Below are positions 21,501-35,099 of a DNA stretch of 61,060 bases, piece by piece (the stretch's first letter is position 1; each line of letters opens with the position of its first letter). Under the pieces are notes generated by a model, which did not search any database, was not told the DNA's origin, and saw only the letters and a list, made by a program, of their open reading frames with translations. The DNA comes from Beroe ovata. Its lineage: Eukaryota; Ctenophora; Nuda; Beroida; Beroidae. A program made the position numbers and the translations under genes. The stretch lies in NCBI GenBank assembly GCA_946803715.1, contig CAMPET010000011.1, forward strand, positions 97,662 to 158,721, in the 5' to 3' direction.

Positions 21501-24396
21501 CAAACTCTTCAACCTCTTCAACTGCTTAAACCGCAGGAAAAGTTAACATTTACAAATACTATATACCTATTTCATGTCTCATTCTTAACCCAAAAACACT
21601 AAAAAACTTTAAAAACACTCTTACAACACACACCCAATTAACTTCCTGCTACCATGTTAAATGTCCTGCTACCGCGTTAAAAGGTGTCCTCATGCATGTT
21701 CAAAGGACCTATGGTACAGCCACTACTGGCTACCATGTTTAAATGCTACCATGTCAAACTTCGTGTGAAAAGACTGACACAGGGAAACAATCTATTGCAC
21801 AGATAATAAAGAGTATTGTCTATAACTATAACAATACTGTATCTGGCAATATAACAGTCTCTCACTCGTAACTATGTAACTATGTGACCATGTAACTATG
21901 TCACTATGGGGATGGTATTGGGATACTTCATCTGGGGACCATAATAACCACAACCTCTCATCTTGCCACAACCCCGGTTTTCGATCCTCTGGCAGAACAC
22001 AGAGTGAGTAGTTCAGTACACGTTGTATTACCTGCATACACTCCAACACTTTTCTCCAGTCTTGATCTGGTACTCCGGTTAACCCGTGATGAACACACTA
22101 TCTTGTTTCATCGATGTTGTAACATAACTGACATGAGAGAAGGAATTAATATCTTAGTCAAAGTTCATTCATTTCACATATCAAAAGTGAAATCTAATAA
22201 CTTCGACTAGGTACTGTTCTTCTGGAACAGGTACTGTCCGAGAGTTCCTATTTCACTGAATTCTTCATGACAATGAACTCTGAAATTTCATCTGACATGA
22301 TATTCAATGCTCATCTCACAATACTTGTAGATGGCATTCTATCGGTCTATCCCAATCTTCATCACTGCCGACTTTAGCTTTTCAGTTCACTAGTGAGTAG
22401 GATACTATAGTAGGATACTATTTCACATTTGCATTTTATACTAGGACTAGAAAACCCGTCCAAGGGGCGTGATACACTAATCATTGAATAAGAAGTGAAG
22501 TGAAATTATGCGGATCAGTGCATAGATGAACTGATCATCGAAATCTAAACGTTCCAAAACAATGAGAAAACGAAATGGCAATTATATAGACGCGCGCGCA
22601 TTATCTTATCAAGTTGCACGTGCAACTCCTATGTTGCTTAGCAACGGCGTACTTGTGCAGTCAACATTGAACTCAGTTATGTTTTTGAGGGCAATTTTTC
22701 CAACTTCAGACGCCGATTACAAAAAAATCTAAGGCCTAATTCAAAAATCCGAAATGATGTTCGACAGCGGAATCGGTTTTTCTACCACCTTGCAAAAAAT
22801 CCCGGTGTTTCAACTCCTCCAGGTTGAGATAAACGCAGACAGGCTTGAACTGCCTCTTTCCTTTATATTATAGATATAGATAGGATTTTATACTAGGATA
22901 TAGATAGGAGCGTGCATTGCGCAATGTGTGCGGCGCGCACATTTCACATTATGTGACCGAAATACGCGCATGCGCATGATGCCATGGTTCGCGCCTTTGC
23001 ATGAGCTCCATGTCCATTTTGAAGTTATTTGTGATTTGGATCTCTCAGTTCGAACGGGAACAATATTCAATAAAACCATGAGTGTCTTTTATTCAGACTA
23101 ATCACGAGACTTTTTTTCTGGGCAAACGCTGCAGATAATCATTTTCTTTCTGTATGTGTGCAGAGAGTCTTAGCCATTGTTAGTTAAACAAATTGTTGGG
23201 GATATCAATAAGTTTGACCCCATGAGTTGATCTTTGAGGTAATCAGCCAATCAATTACAGGATCTTACAAGATTGTGAACAGAAATATGGGTAAGTGAAA
23301 GTCATAAGCTTACTGCTTGAGACATAAATTTCTAAAATTATAGCCTCATACACAACCCAATTATTATTATACAGCTTAAGAATACCAAACCCCATTTTCA
23401 GTGTTTCCTAGTTTCATATTTCAGGTGGAAGACTGAAGATGGTGGTAATCAAGACTAGGATTAGACCTATGTATGTGCAATACTTTCATGGTTTGGTGAG
23501 CATATGAAGATAGAACAGAAATGAGTGGTATGTTATTCTTTCCCATTTCTCATGTTATTCTTTCCCATCACATCATCTTAACTTATGGTTCTTAACATAT
23601 CAGACTCTCTTCTTTAGGATCTCCATTCATTTTCCAATGGATTACACACTGCTCTACACACTTCTCTCACTATCAAGCTTCCCAGGGCCGATGTGTTGCG
23701 AAAGTGCGAATATATCTCGCAGCATATTTGCATGGAGGCAACAAAATTAAATCACCAGCACACGTCTCATTCAACTGTCCAGTTTGTCAGCATTGTGATT
23801 TGTTAAGTCTGGAATGCGCTGCGCACCGTTTTCATGAATTCAGCGCGACTTCTGTGAGACCCAGGGCTCCCTCGTGAGAGAGGCCCCAAGTCTCGTGAGA
23901 ATAGGCCCTGTTGCCAGGCAACGCGCGGGCTGTTGCCAAGCGCGCAAAGCAATCTACCTTTCATGTTTTTATCCTATACGCCTGGCGCGACACTAGTACA
24001 TTTCATGTACACCTGTATTTATTGTGTATTGCGTGTATTGTTCCTGTCGTTCCTGTGCCCATCTTTTTACATTGTTGTTGTTACATTAAAACACTTGTAT
24101 CACCATGGTCTGCAAATAAATTAGAATAAATTAGAAGTAAAATGATAAAAAACTCTCGACCTTCTCTCCCTCTCTAATGAAATTAGTCCCATAGTAAACC
24201 CTCCTCCTTTTTCCCCAATCTCTCTAGAACTCGGCCTACATTGTTCGGTCGGAGGCTGGGATCAGTCTTTCGCCACCGTGTGTTGGTTGGAGGGAGATCT
24301 TATCCAATACTTCCCTAAAGAAGCCATCGGCACTGCTTTGTGGTGGCCCGTTTACCTTCACAAACATCTCCGATTGGACCTGGCTGTCCAGTGTCC
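21501..24396. other. gene-poor, repeat-rich stretch
   Basis: No coding exon could be supported. A short unit resembling GTAACTATGTGACCATG repeats at about 21860-21910. About 22440-22890 looks like a degenerate interspersed element (GAAAACCCGTCCAAGGGGCG to a TATAGATATAGATAGG end). Scattered CGCG tracts occur near 22590 and 22920. Confidence 0.4.
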
Positions 24397-25480
24397 TCAT
24401 TGCTGGTGTTGGTGAATCTTTGATGGTAGAGCTCCATTATATGTCCGTAACTCTCGGCGATGGCCTCCAAGGTCCCAAATGTCAACAGTGTCAAGGAGCT
24501 CTACCATCGGTGTTGGTAGGTGATGGAGTCCATTTGCTCGTGCCATGGACTTCACCGCCGCTTCTAAAGAAGCCCCTCCTCTCATCGCCTCTCTGATGGA
24601 AACCTGTAGAGTAATGAAGTCCCTTTGGAGTAGGTCACCAGACGTGATGAGAGGCCGGAGGTGCGAAAAGTCCAGGGGTGGGATCTCAGGGGACCAATTT
24701 TCAAGAAGCCCAGATAAGGGTTCTCGTAGGCCCTTGTCTCCACAGCACTTGTTTCCTCGTTGCACCACCCGCCCACAACCACACTGCTCAGGAACAAGCT
24801 CTCCAACAGGGTTCCTCGCTCTCTCCAACAAATCTGATATGAAACTTGCCCCCTGGATGATCCGATCGATGTTGGTTCCATTCCGGAATCCCCAGTATCC
24901 GTGTCCCTTGAACAAGTAATGTTCTGCTGATTGGTACAGCTGCTTCAGAAATTCGTGGTGCTCCGCTTGGATCCCTGGTAAGATATTAGGGGCCGTTTCC
25001 ACGTTTCTGGCACGGGTGGCTCTGTGTTGGGGGTCGAGGAGTGGGCCAGCCAGGGTGTCAATATAGCCCTCCCCGAAAAACTGGATGGAGGAAGGGGTTC
25101 CTGTCACAACTGACAGCCGTTTGATACCCTCTTTCAGTGCCTGGCAGGTGATAACCCAGAGTTATATCTTTCTTCTGCAGGGTCAATGACAATCTGGATA
25201 AGAACTCCATCAACCCAGAGAGAAACTGGAGGGAGAGCCTCGTGGCTGGATCTTTCATGTCCCTCAGTAATCCATCAGCCTTTGCCTGCCTTTCCTCATC
25301 CAGTTTTCCCCCAGTTATGACCCTCTCCCATATAGCCAAACTGGTCCAGTACACCCTGAGAAGGTTGCGGATATGGGATACAAATTCCATATCCTTCATG
25401 AGTGGTGGTGTCTTCCCCTCCTTCTGCAGGCATTTGATGCCGTGATACACCAGTTCAAGGAGGTTTTTCTCTATGTCATA
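24397..25480 (-). mobile_element. hAT/ZNF862-like transposase-derived ORF, frame-shifted
   Basis: Two overlapping minus-strand frames, about 25058-25480 and 24397-25107, join near 25100 into one apparent protein of about 350 residues. The first contains KNLLELVYHGIKCLQ..RNLLRVYWTSLAIWERVI and LSLQFLSGLMEFLSRLSLTL, a pattern seen in hAT-derived ZNF862/C17orf113-like proteins (an 'FLsdlL..lskLs..fQ' segment). The second carries SSIQFFGEGYIDTLAGPLL, a cysteine cluster CGCG..CC and DFSHLRPLITSGD. The frame change suggests a decayed or domesticated transposase, or an unrecognised short intron. It is flanked by GC-rich repeat DNA. The family call is tentative. Confidence 0.4.
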
Positions 25481-25544
25481 ACAATGGAATATATAGAAGT
25501 GGAGTTATTGATAGTCGAAATTCGACGAATCCGTAAAAACATAT

Positions 25545-25612
25545 AGTAGGGTCTGGCAAGCGCCGCAGCTTTTCGCGCGTTACATAAACGCACAAAGCTC
25601 ACCCTCTCACTT
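25545..25612. repeat. inverted copy of the right end of the 36-kb palindromic element
   Basis: AAAAACATATAGTAGGGTCT and the following GGCAAGCGCCGCAGC..CGCGCGTTACATAAACGCAC are the reverse complement of about 36172-36240. This shows a dispersed family with GGGTCTGGCAAGC at its end. Confidence 0.75.
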
Positions 25613-26269
25613 GCCCGTCTTCTTCACAGTCTCTAGCCCTCTTTAAATCTTTTGCCCTTTTGAGATGGTTGGGGGAAACAGTGTGTTGCCGTAACTCGTA
25701 CAACATTTTCCCCCACTTTTTTGAACAAGAATTACGCCCGTTATTCCCGACAGGCGGGCGTTATATTTCCACCCAGCCTTTAAAAGCAATCAGGGCAAAA
25801 TTTAAATTTCAAGGTCTGGCTAATTTGTAATTGGGCCGCATTGCCAATTGCGCGATCTTTTTGCCTTATTTCAACGGTCAATCTACGACGCCGCGCATTT
25901 CATAAAATTGGTCATTTAGTTAAAAATTTTATTTTGCGATTGCGCGCATGCAATTGCGTGCGGAGTGGTTTCTATTACAACACTTTGAAATGATCGCGCG
26001 CGCACAAAACCATTTATAATTAACTCGTAAAACTTAATAGCTCCGACCCGCGTGTTTTATAAAGGAGGGACCACCGCAGACGACCATCCTACCAACCCCA
26101 CTATCTTCACCAAAATCTCCAAATTCCTAACCACCTTATGCCTTTTTAGGCCGCTTCGCAGCCAGGCTGGGTGGAAAAAATTCCCCTTGCCGTCTTTTAC
26201 CTTAATTGATGATTGATAATATTAGTGGAATGATACGCTGGCAAGTTGCGGGGTTTGGTATATAAATTG

Positions 26270-26620
26270 TTTTAACTAGACCAAAAATTAATCTTCTTAT
26301 TTCTCACCTCTGGCGGGATGGCCCAGCCCTTTGATTTCGGGCAGCTCCGGCACTTCAACCTCTTATCTCCTTTATCTTCAAGAAAGTTTGGAGATCTTTT
26401 AGTTATCTCCTCGACACTGTCCACCTTTCTCAGTTCCACCTGTCGTTCCTCTTGAATCTTCAGCTTTTTGAGCGGCAACTTTCTCTTCCTCCAATCTCTT
26501 CTCTTCGGCTGCTTGTCCAATCATCTTTGATCTTCTCTTTCTCCAATTCTGCAATCTGTTTCTTCATCTCCTCAAATTTCTCGTCAAATTTCTTGTTGAG
26601 GCCAGTCACCTCCGCCAATA
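26270..26620 (-). pseudogene. broken coiled-coil ORF
   Basis: The minus strand encodes charged helical peptides in three successive frames: KKFDEKFEEMKKQIAELEKE, then AAEEKRLEEEKVAAQK, then EERQVELRKVDSVEEITKR followed by CRSCPKSKGW. Similar composition in all three frames over consecutive stretches indicates a once-continuous coiled coil broken by indels. It lies upstream of the hAT-like ORF on the same strand and may be its 5' part. Confidence 0.4.
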
Positions 26621-26825
26621 ATCACCGCCCTTGGACCCGGGGGGGGGGCCTTTGGCGGCCCCCAGACCCCCTACCATAACTGTATCATACTCCCTACGCC
26701 CTACGGCGCCGCTACGTTGCACCTCCGGTCGCACCCGGGGCCTGTGGGTACAATGCAACATGCTCCCAGAGATGCCGCTTCGCGGCGTCTCCGGGGCCTA
26801 CGGCCCCGGCAGCAAATTGGAACTC
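26620..26825. repeat. GC-rich segment with short hairpins
   Basis: Contains the inverted repeats GGGGCCTACGGCCCC and GCCGCTTCGCGGC and long G or C runs, in contrast to flanking AT-rich DNA. The frame through it is not supported as a gene. Confidence 0.5.
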
Positions 26826-29800
26826 CTTCGAATTTATTTGCAGCATTTCAAAACATATCGGCCCTGGGTCAAGCTTTACACCAACTGTTCATTGATGACT
26901 CTCTAATGTGTATAACAACCTAAGCCATACAGTGTTTCTGATTACTCTGTCAGGGCCAATGTTACTCTTATCATTCATCAGTTCTCCAGCACCCTTTTAA
27001 AAAAGCTAGCGATTTAAATGATTCACTTGATGAATTTTACAACAAATCTTCTCTACACTAATCTATGATGCTAAGATATTTTAACCAATAGGTTCTATAT
27101 CAACCCACGTGCCTTACTGCCTTCATGTAAAACTTAATTTGAATGATTACATTATTGTGCATGTTTTTACAAGGTATCTATTTGATAGAAAAGTCTGACA
27201 TATTGTCCCATTTCAATCAGAGTCCCATTTCAATCAGCAGAATTATAGGTATGACGTCAGCAGTGATAATACCAATCAGACTGGTTTATCTGCTGTTGGT
27301 GTCAGTAGATGGTATGTAGATAGTGTCTACATAACAACTGTCTACACTATATGTAAATTGTTTTCTTTCTTGATGCCCTGCTGCCTTTTCCGAGCAGGAC
27401 TACAAAATATAAGTTGATTTTTTCTTGATGTTGTGCTGCTCTTTACCGAAGAGTCTTTTTTCTGGCTTAAGAGGTCACCACATAACAGTGCACCATTCTG
27501 GTGTCTGTAGGAGTGTAGGAGATCACATCTAACTGTTCCGCTATGTGAGTATGCTACTATCTCATAATTTTACTAATGTGCTTTAACCACTGGAAGCAAC
27601 GGTTTGTACCGTATTTGTCAATTTATTCTTATTACTCAATCAATCCAGCCCTTATGGTTTTCTTTATTTAGATGCACCATTCTTTTAATTATACTTCTCT
27701 TTAGAAAAAGATATTATGATGTCCGACGAGTTCTTGATAACTACGCGATGTTGATGGATTGCCTATGACCCAATTCAGCAGTCTCATCTTACTCTTCAGT
27801 TGTTAATGCGTGTCTTGTCTTACCTCTGTCCTCGTTTAACTTTTGGTTTACAGAATAGTTTGTTCAGTGCTGTGTGTCCAGAACAGTGATTTCTTTTCGG
27901 AACAGGTCACTACAAGCACTGTTCAATACGTGCAGATGATTCCTTTGATGTCGAGGTATTCCTGCCAATTCGACAGTGAACACAGACATGCAAATCTCTC
28001 TGCTGCTGAACAAGTCAGGACCCTAGTTGTAAGGATAGTAGTTAAACAAGATAAGACTTATTCATGAACAATTCGTTCATGATACTTTATAGTCAGAGTA
28101 TCCCTATCGTAGCTACACCCTGTACTTGCCTCAATGTGGTGATTATCATTTCTATCCTAGTATGGAGCTATGGACTCGACGGATAAGGAAAATCTCAATA
28201 AACAAGGGGTTCCTGAATTCTGGAGGGAGCTGACGGTTGACGGTTCACTTTGGGGCTTAGGTTTCGTTCATTTCTATTCCAAGGTGTTTTTAACAATACT
28301 GTAACAAAGCTCTTCACAGACTTGAGAACTCTTTCACTGTCGCCCAACATTAAGATTGTTAATCTTATGAGTGTTAATAGCATCTACACACAGTATTTCT
28401 GATTACACTGTCAATAATTACCTATTTCATCACCCGAGATGATATTGTATTCGTCTTGTGGTTCTCAAAATGTGGTTCTACTTGTGCAATGCCAGGATGT
28501 CGATAGTGTGTACGCTGATACACACAATCCTCATGCAAGAATGTATTCTTCGTATACCAGGAATGCGGTTTTCAGTGAATATAATAGGTTTGGGTAAACT
28601 GTTTTCTTTCTATGTTATCAACAATCCACAATTGATCAAAAGTATCAACGAAGTAAACTCACTTTTGCGACGATTACCAATTTTGATTACCAATTGAATA
28701 TTTTGAACGGTGTATTACAATACATTGCGAGATGTTAGCTTGATGATAAATAATAAACTGATGATTAGTTTGATGATTATTAAACTGAGATAAAACCATG
28801 TGTAAATCAAAATCATCCAACCACTGTTCTCTCTTATCTTGAAGAATGTACTGTTTCCAGGTGCAAAGTGAATCTGACTTCCTCTCTTCTAAATGCGAAC
28901 ATTCTTGCATAGAAATTATAACATGTGGATCTCTACCCTTGCTTCCTGTTCCGCACGATATAGATTCTCATAAGCGGTGATATATGGGTTATCGCAAGCT
29001 GTTAGTGTCTCTAGAATCATGGGCATGATATTCCATTACGATCACTATCGTTAGTGACACGTGCATCTATGGTGTCAGAAGTGCTGTATCTTCAATCGGG
29101 TAGCTCTACTGATATTCACATAGCTTGTTGTTCGTGAGCCGCTACATTGGGTTGGTGGGTGCCAGTATCACGGATTTGAGAACCAGTGAGTCACGAGGGA
29201 ATATATTATTATAAGGGTTCGACCCATCTTTCTTGATTCAACCACTGTTAGCATCTTCAGTCCTCCTCAGTCTGATTGCGGCACAAAATTTTTGTTAAAT
29301 ATACCAATATACCTGTATTCTCCTTAGAAATAAATAAAATACGTTCGTTCCTAGTGTGATGTTGATGACTTCCCTCTTTAGCTCAATGAAAGGGATGAAA
29401 ACATTAAACAAAGGTTATCGCCTCAGATCACTCTTACTCTCTTATACCATAATCTTCATACATTGATCAGCCTTACAAGTTACAACCAAACTATTTGGAA
29501 TAGTACAAAATTCGCTTTCATCACATACAAAAACATCCTCTTCAATTGGGATGCCCATTGGGATATAAGTTATATCTCTGGTCGTGTATCGAAAGCAATT
29601 TTATTTGTTGCATCCAAAACAGCGAATGTTTGATTGTTTGAAGAAGCATTGTCAAATTCTGTTGGACGAGAAAAGTGTTGTCCAATTCCACAGATTCCCC
29701 TTGTGTAATAGTGCTGTCATCTTGAGTTCTCTAGTGTTTGATGTTACCTGAGAATGTAATAGATAACAAAATGAATAAGTGAATATTAAAATAGGGTAGA

Positions 29801-31845
29801 GCTATCGAAACGTCTGAAGACTGTCCATGGTTTGAAGCTTTTTACAACATTTTTGTGGCCTCATGAAACCGATCATTGGCGACGTATCCGATGGGTAACT
29901 CACTCCATATCTCTTCCTGACTGTTCAATCCTATTCCATAGAAATCACTGGTATTTGCCGGTTACTTTTCGCAAGCCGGTACACTGACTGCTTGCTGTCC
30001 TACTGATTCCTCCAATTCTTCGTACTTCGCGGAAGGCGCGAAGTCATAATCTACGATTTATTTTAAAATTTGTCAACTCAAACTTGCGCGCGAGGGTGCG
30101 CGCATTTGTCTCAACCACATGTCCGTTATATATGTACCTTCTTGAGTGATTTCAGTTGCATGATCAAATAATGACCCGTTTTATTCAAATGAAAACAAAG
30201 TTAATCGCCTCAAACATCTTTAATATCATGCATTCCAATCGTCACACATTTGGAAGTAATTGAAAATGAAGGGCGCACAGCAAATTGCTTGCGCATCAGA
30301 TGGAATAGAAGGTGTTATCTGACGGTTTAATAGGTATGCGGGGTATGAAAATATTTTTACCACGAGATGGTCCATTGGCTATTTGATATTGTTATTGGGC
30401 CCTTTTAATTGGGCTCCATGTTTCTAAGAAGCATGATTGGGCAACCCAATTTAAGAGAGATTTTATTGGAAGGGACGTGTTGAGGAGGTATTGTTAGGTA
30501 CCTTGAATGGACCTAAAGCAGTTATAAAATTGGCAAAGTCACGATAGCAAAGCAGTATTTTGTCGTAGTATTATTTGTTATTGTAATCATGTGCCACAAT
30601 TCCTATTATGATTCTATCTCGTTTTCCAGTCGATTCCCGTGAGTTCAGAATACTGATATTCACTACTTGAAATCTCAAACTTTAATTCTCAAACTTGAAA
30701 TCTCAAACTTTAATTATATCCTAGCTTAATTTAGATCATAAACTTGAGGTTTTTGGTTCGAAAAATGGATTTGCCATGTTTCTGCCTCATAGTGGAACAT
30801 TCTTCGGATTTTTTTCCTAACTCATTATGACTGACCCGCGAAATCGACTATAAAACTTAATAACGGATATAGGCAGGTCTTCAAAAATCAACATATTCTT
30901 CTTCTTCTTTCGCAGTCAAAACTTTGGTCCTTCAAAGCTTTGTTTCCAAAACATATCCTGTGATGCAGTGTCCTATTTCAAGGCGCAAATTCAAATATTC
31001 GAACCATTTATGTTTCTATACTGGAACTGCATTAATTCACTTATCAAATTTCATCTTCTTTATGTTAGAGACTCGCCAATATATCCAAATTCGTCCTTGT
31101 TCAAGCTCGTTTGTATATATCCGAGGATCAAGGCTATGATTAGTTCCCAGTTCTCCCTTTGATTTCAAGATCTCGTCACAAAATACTAAATGCGATTACA
31201 TACACTCTCGCTATGAGAGTGAGAGCACCGTTTTTTCGGGTATCAGATTATAAGTCCTTCGAATTCGCCACCTCATAATATTGTGAGGCACGATAATAAG
31301 TACTCGTCTCTATGGGGTTCTAATCGAACTGTTACCGTATGGGTCTGTTGTAATAGTGCTATATTTGTATTNTGCGGACTACAACAACCAAATCTCATTT
31401 GGTTTTGGGAAAAATAGTGCTATATTTGTGTTTCCATCAAGTCTTTTTGTAACGAGCGCTTTGCCAGATAGACAAAGTCGGTTACATCATAGACCTGTAT
31501 AATGACATTATATTTCTTTGGGTGATGGCCTTTTAATGTGAAGTGACTGAAACTAGGCAGTTTTCTGATCGACGATTAGCGTTATCGGTTTAACGATGTC
31601 ACAAATGTAGTTTGCCCCCCGCCAAAGTGGGTCATCTTGCAATGAATTTCCTGCCATTATCTAGTATCAACGTTATGATGCGTCACTCTTTCCTGATATA
31701 AACAGGAGCTTATGCAGTACACCTATAATTTTGTAACACCCATATAGAATATAGATAGGTAAAGAGTTTCAGTACATTTCCTCCTTACCGATTGCATTTC
31801 CACTCGAATACAGTTTTCCCCTCACACCAGTTCCCGAGGTCCATC
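26826..31845. other. 5-kb stretch without recognisable genes
   Basis: Only short frames without domain or splice support. TTTCTTGATG-rich short repeats occur at 27360-27470 and a TCTCAAACTT repeat near 30670-30710. A single N at 31372 sits between two copies of ATAGTGCTATATTTGT. Confidence 0.5.
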
Positions 31846-32298
31846 ATGCCTGCACGGCCCCTCCCCCCTGAGAGAAGCGACAGCACGGTGGTCGGGGAGA
31901 CGGCTACCATGAGGAGATTACGACGTATGCAGAGTACTGGGTGTATGAAACCTCCAGACATGTGTACCAGTTCGGGGACAGGAGGGGGAGGTGTAGGGGC
32001 AGGAGGGCCCCGGAGACATTCCAGTGCGGGGACAACACGGGCTGGTTCACAGCTACTTCCAACCCTCCCCCATCACGCTCCTCCTCCTCTGATAGTTGTT
32101 AACTCGGATGATAGGAAGTTACACGCCAGCAATAGCCAGCTTTTGATTAGGTTTGATTGATTAGATTTGGAATTTTGACTTTGAATAAGAGATATTATAG
32201 GGACGAGGCTCTTGGAGAACTTATCTATTTGTCTGCAGTGACAATGACTCACAGAAGAAGGAGAAGAAGAGAAGCAGATCGCGATTAGAGCCCAGGAA
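31846..32298 (+). CDS. candidate 5' exons of the CNBD2-like gene (Pro/Gly/Ser-rich start)
   Basis: Exon 31846-32150 starts at an ATG (MPARPLPPERSDSTVVGE), is disordered (GTGGGGVGAGGPRR) and ends phase 2 at AG|GTTTGA. Exon 32239-32298 follows CTGCAG and encodes SDNDSQKKEKKRSRSRLEPR, ending phase 2 at AA|GTGAGT. The two exons fit each other. They also fit the exon at 39230, which starts with one completing base. Assignment to that downstream gene is inference from phase and strand. Confidence 0.45.
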
Positions 32299-33240
32299 GT
32301 GAGTTTGGCATTATAAAGTATTATTTAGAACCTATTCTAATTAGTAATCCTGTCAAAGTATCAAATGGACGACCGGGTTTGAAATATGAGCTGATATTAT
32401 ATCGCATGTTTTGCCCGATGTCATATTTTGGAGTTTCGGAAAATCTCTCTATTACCATTTAAGAAGTATAAAAAAGAACTGTTATGCTGGACCGAGAGCC
32501 AGTCCGGTTTAACACGTTGGGTGCATACAAACCTGACTTGATCTCTCGATGATGAAAGTCTTGGTCTCTTCAAGAAGGGTTTGTAAGATATTTAGCGTTA
32601 CCCGATCTATCATCTTCTGCGCCTAGTTGCGCCAGAATCGCTCGATTTTATTGGTGGTTGATGGTCCCTGGATCCGTGTTGGTTCTACGTTAACATCCGT
32701 GTCTTTCCAGCAAAAACGTCTGACAAGATTGATATGTATGGTTATACTGGTGTGGTTATACTGGTGAACAGGGAACGTCTTTATAAGTTGCAAAGACAGT
32801 GAGACCATTTTGATGCTGGCGGTAGTTACTTAAATAAAATCTGCTAAAATGATGAATGGAAAAGTATAGACGTGTCACGATAACTACTTCATTATTCTTA
32901 GTCTTCCTCCTGTTCCGACTTCTTTATGCCCTAATTCTATTCTTTTAATCTCAAAATGATATCACCTTTCTTCTTTGCCTGTGTGGTTAGACAATGGGGA
33001 GTTTACTCATCTCCAACTCATACGAGTTATATATCCGAGTGTAACTCGCACACCTGTTGCTATTTCACATCTCATCTTAATTATAGTTCTGCACAGCTCA
33101 TCAAAAGTTCATTACAGGGTTACCGGTTGATGAACTGGCAGCCCAACTTAAATACGGTTTATATAGTGATCCGTTTACTCCTTTTTGTATCATATACATT
33201 TTGCTTCCCGTTCAAAAAAACTCATTCCCTTGTAAAATAT

Positions 33241-33299
33241 ATGTCTGACACGTCTTTTACGAGTCTCAACAGTTTTGAGTCGGGGAATGAAGAAGAAGG
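33241..33299 (+). CDS. alternative first exon candidate (CNBD2-like gene)
   Basis: ATG followed by SDTSFTSLNSFESGNEEE, ending phase 2 before GTAAGA. It is compatible with the 39230 exon. It is short and acidic/serine-rich, as expected for a variable N-terminus. The frame also extends upstream without obvious meaning. Confidence 0.35.
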
Positions 33300-33715
33300 G
33301 TAAGAATTGTCTAGTGAGAATGATCTGTACATGTTTAACTTAAGATCTGTTTGTTATAGACTGTTATCATTCAGAACCATTACCTTCGAGTTCTGAGTCT
33401 GCATCTTGAGCTTCTGTAGCGTCGCTCTTTTGGAAAGCTTCTGTCGTCTAGCTGTGTTTGCTAGCGGTTTCTTGACGAGGAATTCTCCGACCCCCCCCCC
33501 AATGCACATGAAATATGAGTATTCTTCCCCCATCATGTGCGAACTCACACATTTGTCACCCTGAGTTTTCACCGACAGCTTCTATCTTTGAACTGCTGTT
33601 ATAAGTCCAGCAGCCCCCGAATGTGTTTTGGGATGTTTTGCGCCTTTCTCTCTGGTTAATGGGTAATACCCATTGGGTATAGATGTTTGGTGTCTCCAAA
33701 GTGAATTGGGGTTGC

Positions 33716-33719
<4 letters not shown>

Positions 33720-33767
<48 letters not shown>

Positions 33768-33768
33768 N

Positions 33769-33808
<40 letters not shown>
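33720..33808. repeat. TG microsatellite with embedded N
   Basis: (TG)n across about 88 bp with an N at 33768. Long His/Thr or Cys/Val frames through it are artefacts. Confidence 0.97.
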
Positions 33809-34539
33809 TGCGCATGTGTGTGTACTGTGTACAGCTGTGTATGGGATACACAGTACATACTTACATAGCACGCGTTAGAGCGAACACACACATACACACC
33901 CATACACTGTATCTGTGTGCTCAACTCTGCAGACACCTTCATTACATGATCTACAAGGTGAAGTACCTAATATACCTAGCTATGCGTACTGTTAGTGTTA
34001 CTCTAGCTGGAAATTCATGATGATGACCAGATTAATTATACAGAAGTAATGTGTATATGAGATGTAGTATGATATCTGCTATATCAAGAACCACACAGAC
34101 ACATATAGACATACAAACGCACACACACACAGTCCTAGTAAGTCGATATAATCTTATGTTTATACCTGGTCACAATTGAAGTTCCGTCTTGCTACACTCA
34201 CTATGTTTCACCCGGAGATTATGGCAAGGTTTGTTGATTGATGAATTATGATTGGATACATTGATTTAATATCATAAGTTTTGATACACAAATTAAACGC
34301 AGTTATTGAGTGGTATTTACTAAAAGTTTCGTGGCTGAGACCAATCGTCCGAAGTGACTTAAGGCTGTGTCCAGCATTTTCTAAGTGGGGATTGTAGGGT
34401 TTACCGCTTAACGTGGTCTACATTTTCCTGCCTCTCTGAAGTCATCATGCCCTTGCTCGACTGCCTCTTTCCAATAATCTATAATAATGACAGGTACCTT
34501 TCTTCCTTCAATCTCCTCTCATCTTCTGTCCTCCCCCCT

Positions 34540-34640
34540 CTTTATGACCACCTCCTCAGCTTCAACTGATGTTCTCCTCTCCCCTGCTCTCCTCTCCCCT
34601 GCTCTCCTCTCCCTGATGCTCTCCTCTCCCCCTAACTCCC
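34540..34640. repeat. CT-rich minisatellite
   Basis: Repeated CTCTCCTCTCCCCTG units; non-coding. Confidence 0.85.
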
Positions 34641-35099
34641 TAACATTATAGTTCCATACATACCATAGCTGATGTGAAGGGGCTAGATTGTTCTTTTCAC
34701 CCTCTTTTCATCCCAATATCCTCTCCCGGTATACACTATAATAAACTTATTAAGACTTATCGATTAATTAGATTCTATAACCTTATGTAAGAATTGGATT
34801 GCCTTGAGGTATGCTTCCTAGGGTTGAACCTAGGGTTAAACCGTCATCTCCTCTTGGAGAGATCTGGAATGGGTACCGAGAGGCAATTCTACAAACTTGA
34901 TGGATCTTCTTTGTCTGTTACCAATGCAAAGCTTTTGCGTTTGTGGGGTCTGGTTTCATATCTGTGACATTTCATTGCTTCGGTGACAGATCTACGTTCC
35001 TGTGACAGATCAACGCTTCTACTTTGGGAACATTCACTGAACAACTTCTGCCATTCATGTTATTCAGATAAGACGAAAGTACCTATGTTATAATATGAA

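Noticed and set aside
24545-24919. Plus-strand 124-codon frame
   Set aside because: Antisense to the hAT-like ORF, which has more family-like sequence.
33556-34020. Long His/Thr and Cys/Val frames
   Set aside because: They are translations of the TG microsatellite at 33720-33808.
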